From assembly GCA_907163375.1 (NCBI GenBank), contig CAJQUW010005743.1, positions 98,501 to 162,500 of the forward strand: a stretch of 64,000 bases of DNA. Direction: 5' to 3'. The notes beneath the pieces were generated by a model. That model did no database searches. It saw only the letters and a program-made list of their open reading frames with translations, and was not told the DNA's origin. The stretch is from Prostheceraeus crozeri. Its lineage: Eukaryota > Platyhelminthes > Polycladida > Euryleptidae. Position 1 is the stretch's first letter; every line of letters begins with the position of its first letter. The position numbers and the translations under genes were made by a program. This document shows, piece by piece, positions 9,238 through 18,735 of this stretch.

Positions 9238-9285
9238 TATATAAGCCAGAAGATTGTAGCGCTTCTCATTCAATTTCAAGTCACG
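9238..9285 (+). promoter_or_regulatory. TATA box and leader of the 85-residue gene
   Basis: TATATAAG at 9238-9245, 41 bases before the ATG at 9286, the same arrangement as the preceding gene. The leader includes CTTCTCATTCAATTTCAAG, similar to the CATTT-rich leader at 8730-8750. Confidence 0.6.
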
Positions 9286-9543
9286 ATGGAAGCAACGTCT
9301 CCTGCCAACAGCATTCCCGTCTTCATCGATGAAGACAACGCCATTCCCGAGTTCATCATCCTCGACGAGTGGGATGAAGAGGATGAGAAGAAGGAGAAGA
9401 TTAAGAAGATCATTTGGACGGATGGGGTGTGGACTCCAAATACCACTCGCATCCGAAAGGTGCCAGATGCACCAGCACGACCTAGGCGGTATAGGGTCTA
9501 TGACAACCTAACCGTCATACCCACTGACTATTCCAGCCAATAG
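9286..9543 (+). CDS. Small acidic-basic protein of 85 residues, unknown, Polinton left gene block
   Basis: The N-terminal half is strongly acidic (IDEDNAIPEFIILDEWDEEDEKK) and is followed by a basic segment (TTRIRKVPDAPARPRRYRVYD). There is no signal peptide or membrane segment. It has its own TATA box 41 bases upstream, and the third 143-bp repeat starts 16 bases after its stop. It is convergent with the minus-strand gene at 10500-10946; the decayed relative at 56.4-57.1 kb keeps the same convergent pair, which supports this as a genuine element gene. The function is unknown. Confidence 0.6.
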   Translation: MEATSPANSIPVFIDEDNAIPEFIILDEWDEEDEKKEKIKKIIWTDGVWTPNTTRIRKVPDAPARPRRYRVYDNLTVIPTDYSSQ

Positions 9544-9558
9544 TCAACTTAATTCACA

Positions 9559-9700
9559 CCCCGAGAATGAACCATCGGCTCTCTTAAGGGCCACCATGGG
9601 GCAAGACATGATAGAACCTCCACGCGGTTTGCCCTGGGCAGTCTTCGGACTGGCGAATACTATCATTAAGTTGAATCTGCTATCAGTCAACTTGAACGTT
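9559..9700 (+). repeat. 143-bp cassette repeat, copy 3
   Basis: Same unit as 8554 and 9030, with both hairpins intact. No open gene or TATA box follows this copy. Instead a block of unrelated exon-like sequence begins. Confidence 0.9.
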
Positions 9701-10146
9701 GCAAATGAAGTTCGGTGTAATACTTCCTTTCGACGGGCGTTCCTGTAAAGGGCGGCGGTGAAACCCGTAGCTATGTATACCGCAAGGGACATTCGGCAAT
9801 GGTCAATCTTGTTTAACCTCTCTGCGTCATGTTTGCAAGTGATTGCCTCTGTCTCAACGTAGTATGCATTCGCGTCAGGGCGACATTTAGCCAACTGTCG
9901 AAGGTTGCCTAAAACTTTCCATTGCATACGTTATGAGAACCATGATTTCTACCTGTCTCTATCAATGAGACGAATTGATGAATGGAATGAAATGGGAGGA
10001 CACTCACGCGCCACACCCAACATAACACACTTCTCTCTTCCGTAGTCTAACAAGCTCTCTACACATGGATCGCAGTCGATTGCTATCCCTGTATCAGAAG
10101 TGTAAGCTATCTTAATTTTATTTGACACTATTTCATCTAATATCAT
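9701..10146 (-). other. Exon-like segments on the minus strand, possibly captured from a cellular gene
   Basis: On the minus strand 10092-10007 reads as an exon: acceptor-like TTCTGATACAG, then GIAIDCDPCVESLLDYG, then a donor GCGTGAGTG. A second coding-like block (about 9927-9703) reads CRPDANAYYVETEAITCKHD and MSLAVYIATGFTAALYRN, with several cysteines. Neither resembles a Polinton gene I know. The flanking splice signals suggest spliced exons of a host or foreign gene taken into the element. I cannot name the gene. Confidence 0.4.
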
Positions 10147-10450
10147 CGCCCATATGAAATGTTTTAAGATTTACAAGTTAGACTAAGCGTGCTACTATTT
10201 CCAAATGAAAAAGTATACATGGTTAAATCATCCACTTAAGCCCATCCGTAGTCTAACAAGCTCTTTACACATGGATCGCAGTCGATTGCTATCCCTGTAT
10301 CAGAAGTGTAAGCCATCTTAATTTTATTTAACACTATTTCATCTATCATCATCGGCCATATGAAATGTTTTAAGATTTACAAGTTAGACTAAGCGTGCTA
10401 CTATTTCCAAATGAAAAAGTATACATGGTTAAATCATCCACTGAAGCCCC
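10040..10450. repeat. 206-bp tandem duplication
   Basis: 10040-10245 and 10246-10450 are direct copies of about 96% identity by eye (both begin CCGTAGTCTAACAAGCTC and end in TCCACT-AAGCCC). The duplicated unit includes part of the exon-like minus-strand segment and its acceptor. The few differences indicate a duplication younger than the element's oldest repeats. Confidence 0.95.
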
Positions 10451-10499
10451 GTTCAAGTAAGTCAGTATGAAAGCAAAGATAATACGAAATAAAAATTTA

Positions 10500-10946
10500 T
10501 TATGGCATGTATTTCAAAAGGTCTTCATCGTCAATATCGTCCCAGAGTCTGGCTTCACATAGATAACAAAAACAGTTCACTTGCTTTAATCGTTCTTCCA
10601 CTGCGAGCCTCACTTTGTCGATATACTCCCACTCCGCCATAGTTCGTGGCTGGGAGTTAGGGGTGTACCACTCCCATAGTTGGTGGAGGAATTTGGTGCT
10701 GGTGATCTCCATCACATCGTCAGTATCGTACTGGAGATACTTCCACCTCACGCCTGTTAAGTCGGGACAATCCTTCTCACATACACTCTCTTCGTTGTCC
10801 GCTGGTAATGACAACTTTCTGATATTGTCCAGTCGGTACACCTTCTCTACCTTCCCCTTCGTTGGAGCGTTTGGTGCAACGAGCGCCTTTGGTGTTGAGG
10901 ATAGAGAAGAGAATTTTGTGTTTGGTGTTGTCGGAGGGCTTGTCAT
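10500..10946 (-). CDS. Conserved Polinton accessory protein, WYTPxSQPR family
   Basis: A 148-residue protein. The N-terminal 60 residues are Thr/Pro/Ser-rich and disordered. The C-terminal domain holds KYLQYDTDDV, WYTPNSQPRTMAEWEYIDKVR and ERLKQVNCFCYLC. The same patterns (KYLQYDANSV, WYTPSSQPRNIYEWDYI, VRDEAIKRL) occur at 56738-57055, so it is a real conserved protein of this lineage. An AATAAA on the minus strand (10496-10501) overlaps the stop codon, so the 3' UTR is minimal. No characterised family is recognised; no catalytic motif is visible. It is transcribed towards the 85-residue gene. Confidence 0.7.
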   Translation of the reverse strand: MTSPPTTPNTKFSSLSSTPKALVAPNAPTKGKVEKVYRLDNIRKLSLPADNEESVCEKDCPDLTGVRWKYLQYDTDDVMEITSTKFLHQLWEWYTPNSQPRTMAEWEYIDKVRLAVEERLKQVNCFCYLCEARLWDDIDDEDLLKYMP

Positions 10947-11043
10947 GTTGACTGTGAATAATTACTTTGAAATGTTTTCTAATTCTTAAGTATCAACAAG
11001 CAACCAATCAGAATGAACAGCCAATGAATGATGAATACGAAAG

Positions 11044-11206
11044 TATATATGTAAAGTGACATTCGTGTCATTTCACTCTGTCTTTGTGACATATAAGTGA
11101 AGTGTTCTCTGGCAAATTCTATATTTGAGGCGTACAAGTGAACTGCTCTCTCGTGAAGTCTCTATCTTGTTGAAGTATCAACCTTAAACTCGATTTCGTT
11201 GAAATG
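11044..11206 (+). promoter_or_regulatory. TATA box, leader and first-exon donor of the DNA polymerase gene
   Basis: TATATAT at 11044-11050 is followed by a 150-base leader with repeated AAGTGAA words. ATG at 11204 is followed immediately by GTAAGTTG, a consensus donor directly after the start codon. A pyrimidine-rich acceptor (TTTCTCTTTCAG) ends at 11393. The same ATG-then-donor design is seen for the minus-strand gene at 31361. Confidence 0.5.
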
Positions 11207-11393
11207 GTAAGTTGAAAATTTCTTCACTCATCTCCCTCAAACGTGTGGCTAATAGCATCTTCCTCAATTTCAGGCATCAACTTCATCACCAACGCCCTCC
11301 CTTCTCGAGGAAAGTTTAGAGTTGTTGAGTCAAAGTAGGTTGTAACAATACACTGAGACTTGAACAGAGATGATAGAATAATTTCTCTTTCAG

Positions 11394-14300
11394 GTGATGT
11401 GAGTTCCAGCTCAGGACTCTCGCGACAAGGCAACGAGTGGGAATGTGCCGACTGCGGACATATGTTTACAAGGAAGCACAGTCTCCTTTCTCCTTCGGCA
11501 CATCAAACAACGTGTGTGTCAACGCAAAGCGGCGTCAATCTCCGGAGGTGAAGTTGATTCTGACGATGACATCCCTTTTCTTGCGATTTGTGCCCTCTTT
11601 CTTTTGATAGTCACTTTCAGCGATCTTCGCACAGACTTCAACACACGCATGCAAATGATCACTACACCAACGGTACCTCTACCATCTCCCTCATTAATGT
11701 TTCACATAATAATTTAGTACGCGACTACTGCATGGAGTCCAATACTCAAATAGTAGATTTTCCTGAGTGGCTCCTTCAAAATGCTAACATTATCGAAGCG
11801 CTCTTCAACAATTTAGACAATTTTAGAATGAAGGCGCTCATCTACCTTAAACTAAAATATATTAAGATAGATTTTCAAACGGGTCAAGTGACGGAGAGAA
11901 TACAGTTTCATGTTCCTTCCTCTTCCGCAACCGAAGTTGTAGACTGCGAGTCTTGGCTAAATTTTCACATTCAATGTTTAAAATCAAATGTAGATAAATT
12001 CAATCAACGCGACAGCGCTCTCATTTTTGATGGTGTGGACTCAGCCATATTCAAAATTTCCCTATTAGAAAGTCATGCAGCTCGAGGCACATTTAAACTA
12101 CCAAAAACGTTGTATAATAAGAAAGCTGTCATCAATGTCGATTGTAAATCACAGTGTTTCAAATATGCAGTCCTATCCATCCTTCACTATAATGATATCA
12201 ACGCGAATCGAAATCATACCTATAGCTATAGGCAGTGGGAGGATGAACTAGACTTTGAAGGTTGTGATAGTAACAACATGAAAATCAAAGATGTAGAAAC
12301 GTTCGAAAAACATAATAAGATTAAAATTGTCGTTCACGTGTGGGAGAAGGGGTTGAAGGGTGCCCGCTATAATTCACGTTCAACTTGTTATGAACGTGTA
12401 GTCAACCTCTTATTAGTAAAACAAGATGATAGCGAGGAATGGCACTACTGTGGTATTCCCAAAATCTCTCGCTTGTACACTCACTTGGGGCACTCTAAAA
12501 GAGGTGAACATTTTGTATGCGACCGCTGCATCCGCTCCTTTTGGAGTAAAAATAAATTTGAAACTCACTATGAATGGTGCAAGCGAGGTAAATTACAAAT
12601 GGAACGCATGCCCAAAGATAAAATATTTTCACATAGGGATAATGGTGACGAATTAAGTCCCCTGCGTGTCATTTACGCAGACATAGAATGCTACATTGAT
12701 GATATCATCCACAAGCCAGCAGCCATATCCTGCTATGAAGTATGGCATGACCACTTTAGGAATAGACAAAACAAAATGCATACTTGGCAAGGTGAAGATT
12801 GCATTTCAAAATTTCTAGAATTTCTCGATAAAGCTACTAAATTTCAACAATCATATGATTCCCAATTGCAGCGTAAGTCACTACATATGTCAGATGAAGA
12901 CAAACAAAAATTTGAAAGTTGCACATCCTGTCCTAAATGTCATAAAACGTTTGATGACGATAAAATTAAGAAAGTGCGTGATCATGATCACATCACTGGT
13001 AAATTTAGAAACGCACTCTGCTCCAAATGTTACTTTTCACTTAGGTTGAGACGTCGTGTACTACCCGTCATTTTTCATAACTTTAAGGACTATGACAGTC
13101 ATATGCTCATAAAAGGAGGGTTGAGTCAGATGAAATCGTGGCAGTTTAATGTAATAGCGCAAACGAGAGAAAAATTCATGGCAATGACAGCAAAAGTACC
13201 AGTAGATAAAACTAAAGAAAATAAGACAGTCTTCTTCGAAATAAAATTTTTAGATTCATTTCAATTCATGTCAGCGTCACTAGCTTCTCTCGTTCGTAAT
13301 CTCACGTTTCTTCCCCATAGTCAAACTTTGAAGAAACACTATCCAAACTTAACGGATGAAATAATCACTCGCAAAGGAGTCTCTCCTTATGCGTATTTTA
13401 GCTCAATGTCTAAACTAAATGAAACAACCCTTCCTTCCATTGACAAATTCCAAAACGATTTGACGGGTGAAGATTGTCCAGTAGAAGATTATGAACATGC
13501 TCAAGAGGCATGGTTAAAATTTGATTGTAAAACTTTTGGCGATTATATGATCGCTTACTTAGAATTAGATGTCATTTTGCTGGCTGATGTCTTTCAGGAA
13601 TTTCGACGAGTGGCATTAGAAGAAGACAAATTAGATCCTGTCCACTTTGTCAGTCTACCAGCCATGTCCTTTAAATCAGCCTTTAAAATGACTGGTGAGA
13701 CCATTCATCTCTTACAAGACCCGGAGATGTATAATATATTTGAGCGCGGAATACGCGGTGGTCTCAAATTTGTAAATAAACATCATATAAAATCTGAAAC
13801 AGTAGGTGATGATCATATCCACCTAAAGTACTATGACCAAAATAATTTATATGGCAGTTCACTGTCTAAACCACTACCTCATTCCGAGTTTAGTTGGTTA
13901 AATCAAGATGAGCTTGAGTATTACTCCAACCCTTCAAACATACTGAAGATTCCAGATGAAGGTGATTGGGGATATTATTTTGAAGTGGATTTGATTTATC
14001 CAAATAGCATTAAAAATAAAACTGCTGATTTCCCACTCGCATCTGAATCTGGTGAAGTGACTGAAGATATGTTTTCACCATCCATGTCACAATTTCATAA
14101 TTACTTAACAGAGTGTGGACAGCCAAGGTACAAACCATGCCGCAAACTTTTACTCACCCAATATGATAAGAAAAATTATCTCGTACACTTCTGCATACTA
14201 AAAATCTATTTAGAAATGGGCATGCTTCTAAAGTCAGTTCACCGCATTATCAAATTTAGACAGAAAGCCTTCCTCAAACCCTACATAGATAGTAACAGTC

Positions 14301-15184
14301 AAAAACGTGCACTCGCCCAAAATAATTTTGAAAAGGATTTTTATAAATATAAGAAAAACAGTCTTTTCGGAAAGACCATGGAGGATGTTAGAAAACGTAT
14401 GAACTACAAACTAGTCGTTGATGAACAAAAATATCACAAATTGACCTCATCACCTCTTTTCATTGATAGAGACATCATCGATGAGGATCTTGTAGGTGTT
14501 AAAATGATAAAATCAGAAGTTGAGTTGTGCAAACCCATCTATATTGGGCAAGCCGTTTTAGATTATTCCAAGCTTGAAATGTATCAACTCTTCTACAAAA
14601 TATTAAAACCATGCCCTCTCGTAAAAGAGGTTCGCTTGCTGGGTGGTGATACAGATAGTTTCTTTTTTGGAATTACCACTCAAAAAGATTTAAATTTTCA
14701 TGAAGTAGGCAAGTCATTAGAAAAATATTTCGACACATCTAACTACAATCCCACTCATCCACTCTATTCCATACAGAATGAAGCCAAACTTGGTTGTTTT
14801 AAGGATGAAACAGCAGGAAAGGAAATAGATGAAATGATTCTCCTCCGTCCTAAAATGTATTCCATGAAATTAAAAGAATGTGCAGATAGTATTAAGCGTG
14901 CTAAAGGTTTATCAAAATCCATTGTTCACAAAATGAAACATCGGTCCTATAAGAAGGCCTATAAAAATAAAACTATAACGTTTGTCAATATGACAATCTT
15001 AAAATCTCAAGTTCATACTGTGAAAACGCACACGTTCAAGAAACGAGCACTTTCAGCATGGGAAGATAAGAGGTGTTGGATAGGACATAACACATCTCTT
15101 CCACATGGACATCCTGACACAAACATACCTCCACCCAAAAGAATAAAACTCACGCTACCACATTCAGGAGATGTATTGACATAA
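11394..15184 (+). CDS. POLB: Protein-primed family B DNA polymerase (Polinton pPolB)
   Basis: Replicates the element by protein-primed synthesis. The long open frame (11588-15184) shows every core motif: Exo I YADIEC (about residue 363), Exo II FHNFKDYDSH (about 500), Exo III YLELDVILLAD (about 657), Pol A YYDQNNLYGS (about 751), Pol B KKNSLFGKTMED (about 922) and Pol C GGDTDSFFF (about 1020). Upstream, C2H2-type zinc-finger sequence is coded at about 11.42-11.66 kb (ECADCGHMF and a second finger with SFDSHFQRSSHRLQH), as is common at the N-terminus of Polinton polymerases. That leading part is not all in one frame; splicing or about one or two breaks could explain it. An AATAAA follows at 15343. 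The catalytic part looks whole. Confidence 0.93.
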
Positions 15185-15334
15185 TCAACTTTAACTCAGT
15201 ATTTTGATGTTGCTTTTTGTAGATATACATGGTTGTTTTATGTATCGCATGAGATCGTTTCTTCCTTGTGAATATATGCCTACAGTCAGCTCATTCCCCC
15301 TATATCTGTGAAAAGACTTTTTCATATACATATT

Positions 15335-15348
15335 TTTATTTCAATAAA
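15335..15348. terminator. Shared bidirectional polyadenylation signal TTTATTTCAATAAA
   Basis: AATAAA on + at 15343-15348 serves the polymerase gene, and AATAAA on - (TTTATT at 15335-15340) serves the structural gene that ends at 15364. The two signals lie back to back in 14 bp between convergent genes. Confidence 0.7.
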
Positions 15349-15363
15349 CATATCACAATGACT

Positions 15364-16914
15364 TCACTTTGTTTTCCGAAACACTAAAGTTACGAGGGAT
15401 TTAGTATCTTTCACATGGATGCACTCTTGTAAACCATTGGTGATTTTGATAGCAATAGAGGGTATAGTTTGTTTGACGACGGGATGATAGAAAATAGATT
15501 CAAACATCTTCTCGACTATTCCATATGAAGCGTCTTTATCATGAATGAAATCACGTAAAATGTATTCTTTTTTCTCTCCAACAGAAATAGGTAGAATCAA
15601 ATCACTTTGAATGTAAAGGTGCTGTTCATGTTTATCAAGTGTCATTGATGTTTCTATACCAATCGTATTCGCAGCAGTAAACACAGTTTGTAGCATTGAA
15701 AAACCAAAGAGTTTTTTCAAATTTTTACTCAATTGACATTGAATGTCATCACCCAGTTTCAGAACAACGCGTTGATTTTCAATTGAAAACGAAATGTGGT
15801 ATGTCTTTACATCATATTTACTTTTCATCACATGCTTCAACTTCTGTTGTATATAAGGACTTACTACATGAATGAAGCTTTCAACTGTATGATATAGACG
15901 CGGCATTATATTGATAGCAACTTTAGATTCTTCATAAGACTGGTAAATTTTCTTGATGCGATCACCATAGATGTCCACCCACCATTCATCATTAACTGAA
16001 TCAGCTTTAGTGTGATATTCATGAGAAGCATACACCAGACCGCTTCCAATAATAGGTGTATAATGTCTTACAAAATGACGCAAGGTTGGAGAGAAATAAA
16101 CTGTAAGTTTGTCATTATTTTTCTGAATAACCAACTTATTTTTGTCCGCCATAATTTTCTCTCCATACTTCTTACCCACAGTCTCATTCCATCGTTTTAC
16201 TAACACAATAAGTGATAAAGGTTGAACACCACGCTTTTTCAAAATGATGCGTTCTTCGGATTCTACAACATCTTCATCAAATATTTTAAATCTATAATGA
16301 AATTTGTTTGTTCGATTTGAATAAACTTTTTTAACATTTGTAGTAGCAATTGACGTTAGATGTAGTCCTATACCAAAACCAAGATGTGGATAGAATTCAT
16401 TATCCAACCTTAGTGTAAGACCTTTAGTAAAAGAATGAAAGCGAAGGAACTGTCTCCCACTCCAATGATAGATAGTAAACTCATAAACTTTCTGATCCTT
16501 ATTCTTCATGATGGAAGTATTACCACTATTGAATGCCTTAATAATTTTCTCATTCCCAAATGGTTCATAATAATCTGATTTTATCTGAATCCATTCATAG
16601 TTCCACTTTCCATCTGATGTTAAATTGTATGGGAACTGGAATGCATTATTCATCGTTATTCCATCATGGGTGCGAGGAGTCAATATCATTTCTTCCAAAT
16701 CAATCACATTCTGAATATTGCTATCATAGCAAATACTAGAAACGCCAACCTCCCATTCACCTTCTAAATGTAGTGGGCGATTTAATTCTACTCGATAGTC
16801 TGATGGTTTATTTTTGGGAAATTTATTCATAGAAGCATTACTGGGCAAGTAGATTAGAAACGAGTCCTTATTTTCACTTTCCATATTATTCACATTGGAA
16901 AAATATATTAGCAT
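15364..16914 (-). CDS. Polinton structural protein, GEWEVGV family, long member
   Basis: A 516-residue protein; the ATG at 16884 (MESENKDS) is the more likely start because the family begins close to IYLPSNASMNKFP. The diagnostic N-terminal pattern is FLIYLPSNASMNKFPKNKPSDYRVELNRPLHLE then GEWEVGVSSI, typical of an abundant Polinton and adintovirus family of unknown function that is presumed to be virion surface or fibre-like. The rest is predominantly beta-rich with no transmembrane segment. It is the first of four minus-strand genes (15364-18321) that look like one structural block. The biochemical role is not known to me; fibre or penton-associated is inference from family context. Confidence 0.75.
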   Translation of the reverse strand: MLIYFSNVNNMESENKDSFLIYLPSNASMNKFPKNKPSDYRVELNRPLHLEGEWEVGVSSICYDSNIQNVIDLEEMILTPRTHDGITMNNAFQFPYNLTSDGKWNYEWIQIKSDYYEPFGNEKIIKAFNSGNTSIMKNKDQKVYEFTIYHWSGRQFLRFHSFTKGLTLRLDNEFYPHLGFGIGLHLTSIATTNVKKVYSNRTNKFHYRFKIFDEDVVESEERIILKKRGVQPLSLIVLVKRWNETVGKKYGEKIMADKNKLVIQKNNDKLTVYFSPTLRHFVRHYTPIIGSGLVYASHEYHTKADSVNDEWWVDIYGDRIKKIYQSYEESKVAINIMPRLYHTVESFIHVVSPYIQQKLKHVMKSKYDVKTYHISFSIENQRVVLKLGDDIQCQLSKNLKKLFGFSMLQTVFTAANTIGIETSMTLDKHEQHLYIQSDLILPISVGEKKEYILRDFIHDKDASYGIVEKMFESIFYHPVVKQTIPSIAIKITNGLQECIHVKDTKSLVTLVFRKTK

Positions 16915-16923
16915 ACTTTTGCA

Positions 16924-17208
16924 TTAACTCTTCATTCGGAAATGGAGTGTGATACTTGTCACAGCATCTTTATGAAAAGGAATCAACGCACCAGCATCGT
17001 CATAAATTGCAATATCAATTTGTGGGATGTAGTTTGATTTCAGCTTTGTATAATGCACTTTCTTGAAAGTAGGCTCAGATAAAATACTGCAGCTTTTTGG
17101 CTGGTATGGTATCATTGCTAGCAATGGAGCTTCAACATCTCCCACACGTACATCTTCACCAATATTGGAATATATCTGAAAATAGTTAATACGACGCGAT
17201 AGCGACAT
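16924..17208 (-). CDS. C-terminal-type domain of the GEWEVGV family, separate small gene
   Basis: A 94-residue frame with the pattern that usually ends these proteins: YSNIGEDVRVGDVEAPLLAMIP, then IDIAIYDDAGALIPF and ITLHFRMKS. The same ending (an IPF...ITLHFR tail) is found in the decayed relative at about 59.06-59.18 kb. Here it is a free-standing frame 9 bases from the 516-residue gene, so it could be a separate subunit or a spliced exon of the block. There is no signal peptide. Confidence 0.6.
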   Translation of the reverse strand: MSLSRRINYFQIYSNIGEDVRVGDVEAPLLAMIPYQPKSCSILSEPTFKKVHYTKLKSNYIPQIDIAIYDDAGALIPFHKDAVTSITLHFRMKS

Positions 17209-17250
17209 GTCTGCGCTAGCTTTGGTTACAGTACCACTTTTAAAGATATT

Positions 17251-17721
17251 TTAATCAAAACCCAAAATGTCCATTAGAGTTTTATCCATAATTAGTTCAA
17301 TACCTTTTCCACTTATAGTGAGAGACAAAGTACCTTCTTTTTCAGAAAATAAAATATGTTGCTCATTAATCACTTCATTTAAATAATCTACAACAAATTT
17401 AGCCGAAGTAATAATGCGAGGCATCAACACTCTTGTTTCATGTAAGATACCACCGAAAGGCTCTACACACTTTCTGTATAAAGATACGGTCCATTCTGTA
17501 TCAAATTGATTTGACCTTTCACATGGTAAATGTTGCATATCAAATTTTCCATGAACAGCTGCAGAATGATGTCGTAAGAACTGATGAAAATCTTTTGAAC
17601 AAACTAATACTAGATCATCATCATTTAATTTACTTATTGCAATATGATTAGATGATTTAATATAAGTCAATGTTGCCACTTGTTTACCATCAACTCGAAG
17701 GAGATAATTAAATTTCTTCAA
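17251..17721 (-). CDS. Middle-type domain of the GEWEVGV structural family
   Basis: A 156-residue frame: MKKFNYLLRVDGKQVATLTYIKS at the start, then ISKLNDDDLVLVCSKDFHQFLRHH, FDTEWTVSLY and a C-terminal LTISGKGIELIMDKTLMDILGFD. This matches the middle part of the 516-residue gene (VIQKNNDKLTVYFSPTLRHFVRHY, then VNDEWWVDIYG, then LKLGDDIQCQLSKNLKKLFGF). It lies between the N-terminal-type gene (17728-18321) and the C-terminal-type gene (16924-17208), so the second copy of the structural protein appears divided over three neighbouring frames. Subunits or exons are both possible. Confidence 0.6.
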   Translation of the reverse strand: MKKFNYLLRVDGKQVATLTYIKSSNHIAISKLNDDDLVLVCSKDFHQFLRHHSAAVHGKFDMQHLPCERSNQFDTEWTVSLYRKCVEPFGGILHETRVLMPRIITSAKFVVDYLNEVINEQHILFSEKEGTLSLTISGKGIELIMDKTLMDILGFD

Positions 17722-17727
17722 TAATGT

Positions 17728-18321
17728 TTAAGGAGTCATGTTTGTCTTTCTTGCCTTAATGACAATCTTCTTCACCAACGTCTTCTCATTTCTTGGAATA
17801 AGATCTACATAATAAGCTTCCTCTCGATATATTAACTGTTTATGACCACTTATGTGGTAATTAACATTAAAATTATCATAGCTGGTTAAGGCGCTAGCGA
17901 GGTAACCTAAATCATTTCTTAAACTTGGACTTAAACCAACAATCCAATCTTTCTCAACTACATGATGTACATAATTATGATCATCATTGTGCGGAGTAAA
18001 TTGGGCAATATGTTTACACGCTTTATTCAAGAAATCATATATAAACTTTTTACATGATAAGAGATCTTTCTTTGGCCACTGTGGAATGTATACTCGACAG
18101 CCCTTTTCACATTGGTAAGCAGCTGTGCGTCTCATATTAATAGTCATCACCTCATGATCAAAAGTAGAGACACAGTTGCTATAAACAAGTTGAGTGACAC
18201 CCACTTCCCAATTTCCATTTAGCTGTTGTGTATGATCAATGGGAGTAGAAAAGAGTGCGGCTCGATTACTAGCAAATCTATTTGCGGCCACATTGCTAAG
18301 CAAAATATGATAAAACGACAT
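17728..18321 (-). CDS. N-terminal-type GEWEVGV family protein
   Basis: A 197-residue protein beginning MSFYHILLSNVAANRF...STPIDHTQQLNGNWEVGVTQLVY, the family N-terminal signature. It is the head of the second copy of the structural protein; the following two frames (17251-17721 and 16924-17208) carry the matching middle and tail. The start ATG at 18321 is only 23 bp from the divergent + strand gene at 18345, so the promoters of both must lie inside each other's leader or coding sequence. Confidence 0.7.
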   Translation of the reverse strand: MSFYHILLSNVAANRFASNRAALFSTPIDHTQQLNGNWEVGVTQLVYSNCVSTFDHEVMTINMRRTAAYQCEKGCRVYIPQWPKKDLLSCKKFIYDFLNKACKHIAQFTPHNDDHNYVHHVVEKDWIVGLSPSLRNDLGYLASALTSYDNFNVNYHISGHKQLIYREEAYYVDLIPRNEKTLVKKIVIKARKTNMTP

Positions 18322-18344
18322 TTTTATATTGCTGATCTGCGACT

Positions 18345-18713
18345 TTGCATAACATCATGAAGACTTGGATTTTGGACTCTCTACAATATATCAGAGTTGA
18401 TCGTGATGGAAACGTACATTTCAAAAATTCTCATGGTCATACATCAAGAGATATTACATTAACATGGCGACAATTTGTCAACCTCAATGATATCATGAGG
18501 GATTTGGAATATTTTGAAACATTAAGATTCATCTCCTTGGGTGATCAAGTTTGGCTTCAACATTACAGAAATGAAATTCAAATCTGCCATTCTCATTCCG
18601 CAAACTGTTTCTCATTTCGCAAATACAATTGGGAGAAGTATAGAAGATACATACATCGCTCCATCATGACATTTATTCGTCGTGAGTTCATCGCCCTACT
18701 ATGCAAATCTTAA
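18345..18713 (+). CDS. PC4-like small protein, first tandem copy
   Basis: 122 residues. Two similar halves can be seen: WILDSLQYIRVDRDGNVHF...SRDITLTWRQFVNLNDIM and FISLGDQVWLQHYRNEIQI...FSFRKYNWEKYRRYIHRSI. Each has beta strands, then an 'F or W ... L/Y' helix start, which resembles the PC4/p15 single-stranded-DNA-binding coactivator fold (strand, dG turn, strand, SL..qW..L helix). This is pattern recognition, not a firm hit. The next gene is a clear paralogue (18736), and the third gene of the cluster is TBP-like, which favours a transcription role. It could also be another nucleic-acid-binding beta protein. Confidence 0.55.
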   Translation: MHNIMKTWILDSLQYIRVDRDGNVHFKNSHGHTSRDITLTWRQFVNLNDIMRDLEYFETLRFISLGDQVWLQHYRNEIQICHSHSANCFSFRKYNWEKYRRYIHRSIMTFIRREFIALLCKS

Positions 18714-18735
18714 TCAGACATGACTACCACGCACC

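Noticed and set aside
9544-9927. 127-residue minus-strand protein including the 143-bp repeat
   Set aside because: Its C-terminal half is the antisense of the repeat (the same peptide also appears opposite 9030-9172), so only the upper part may be coding.
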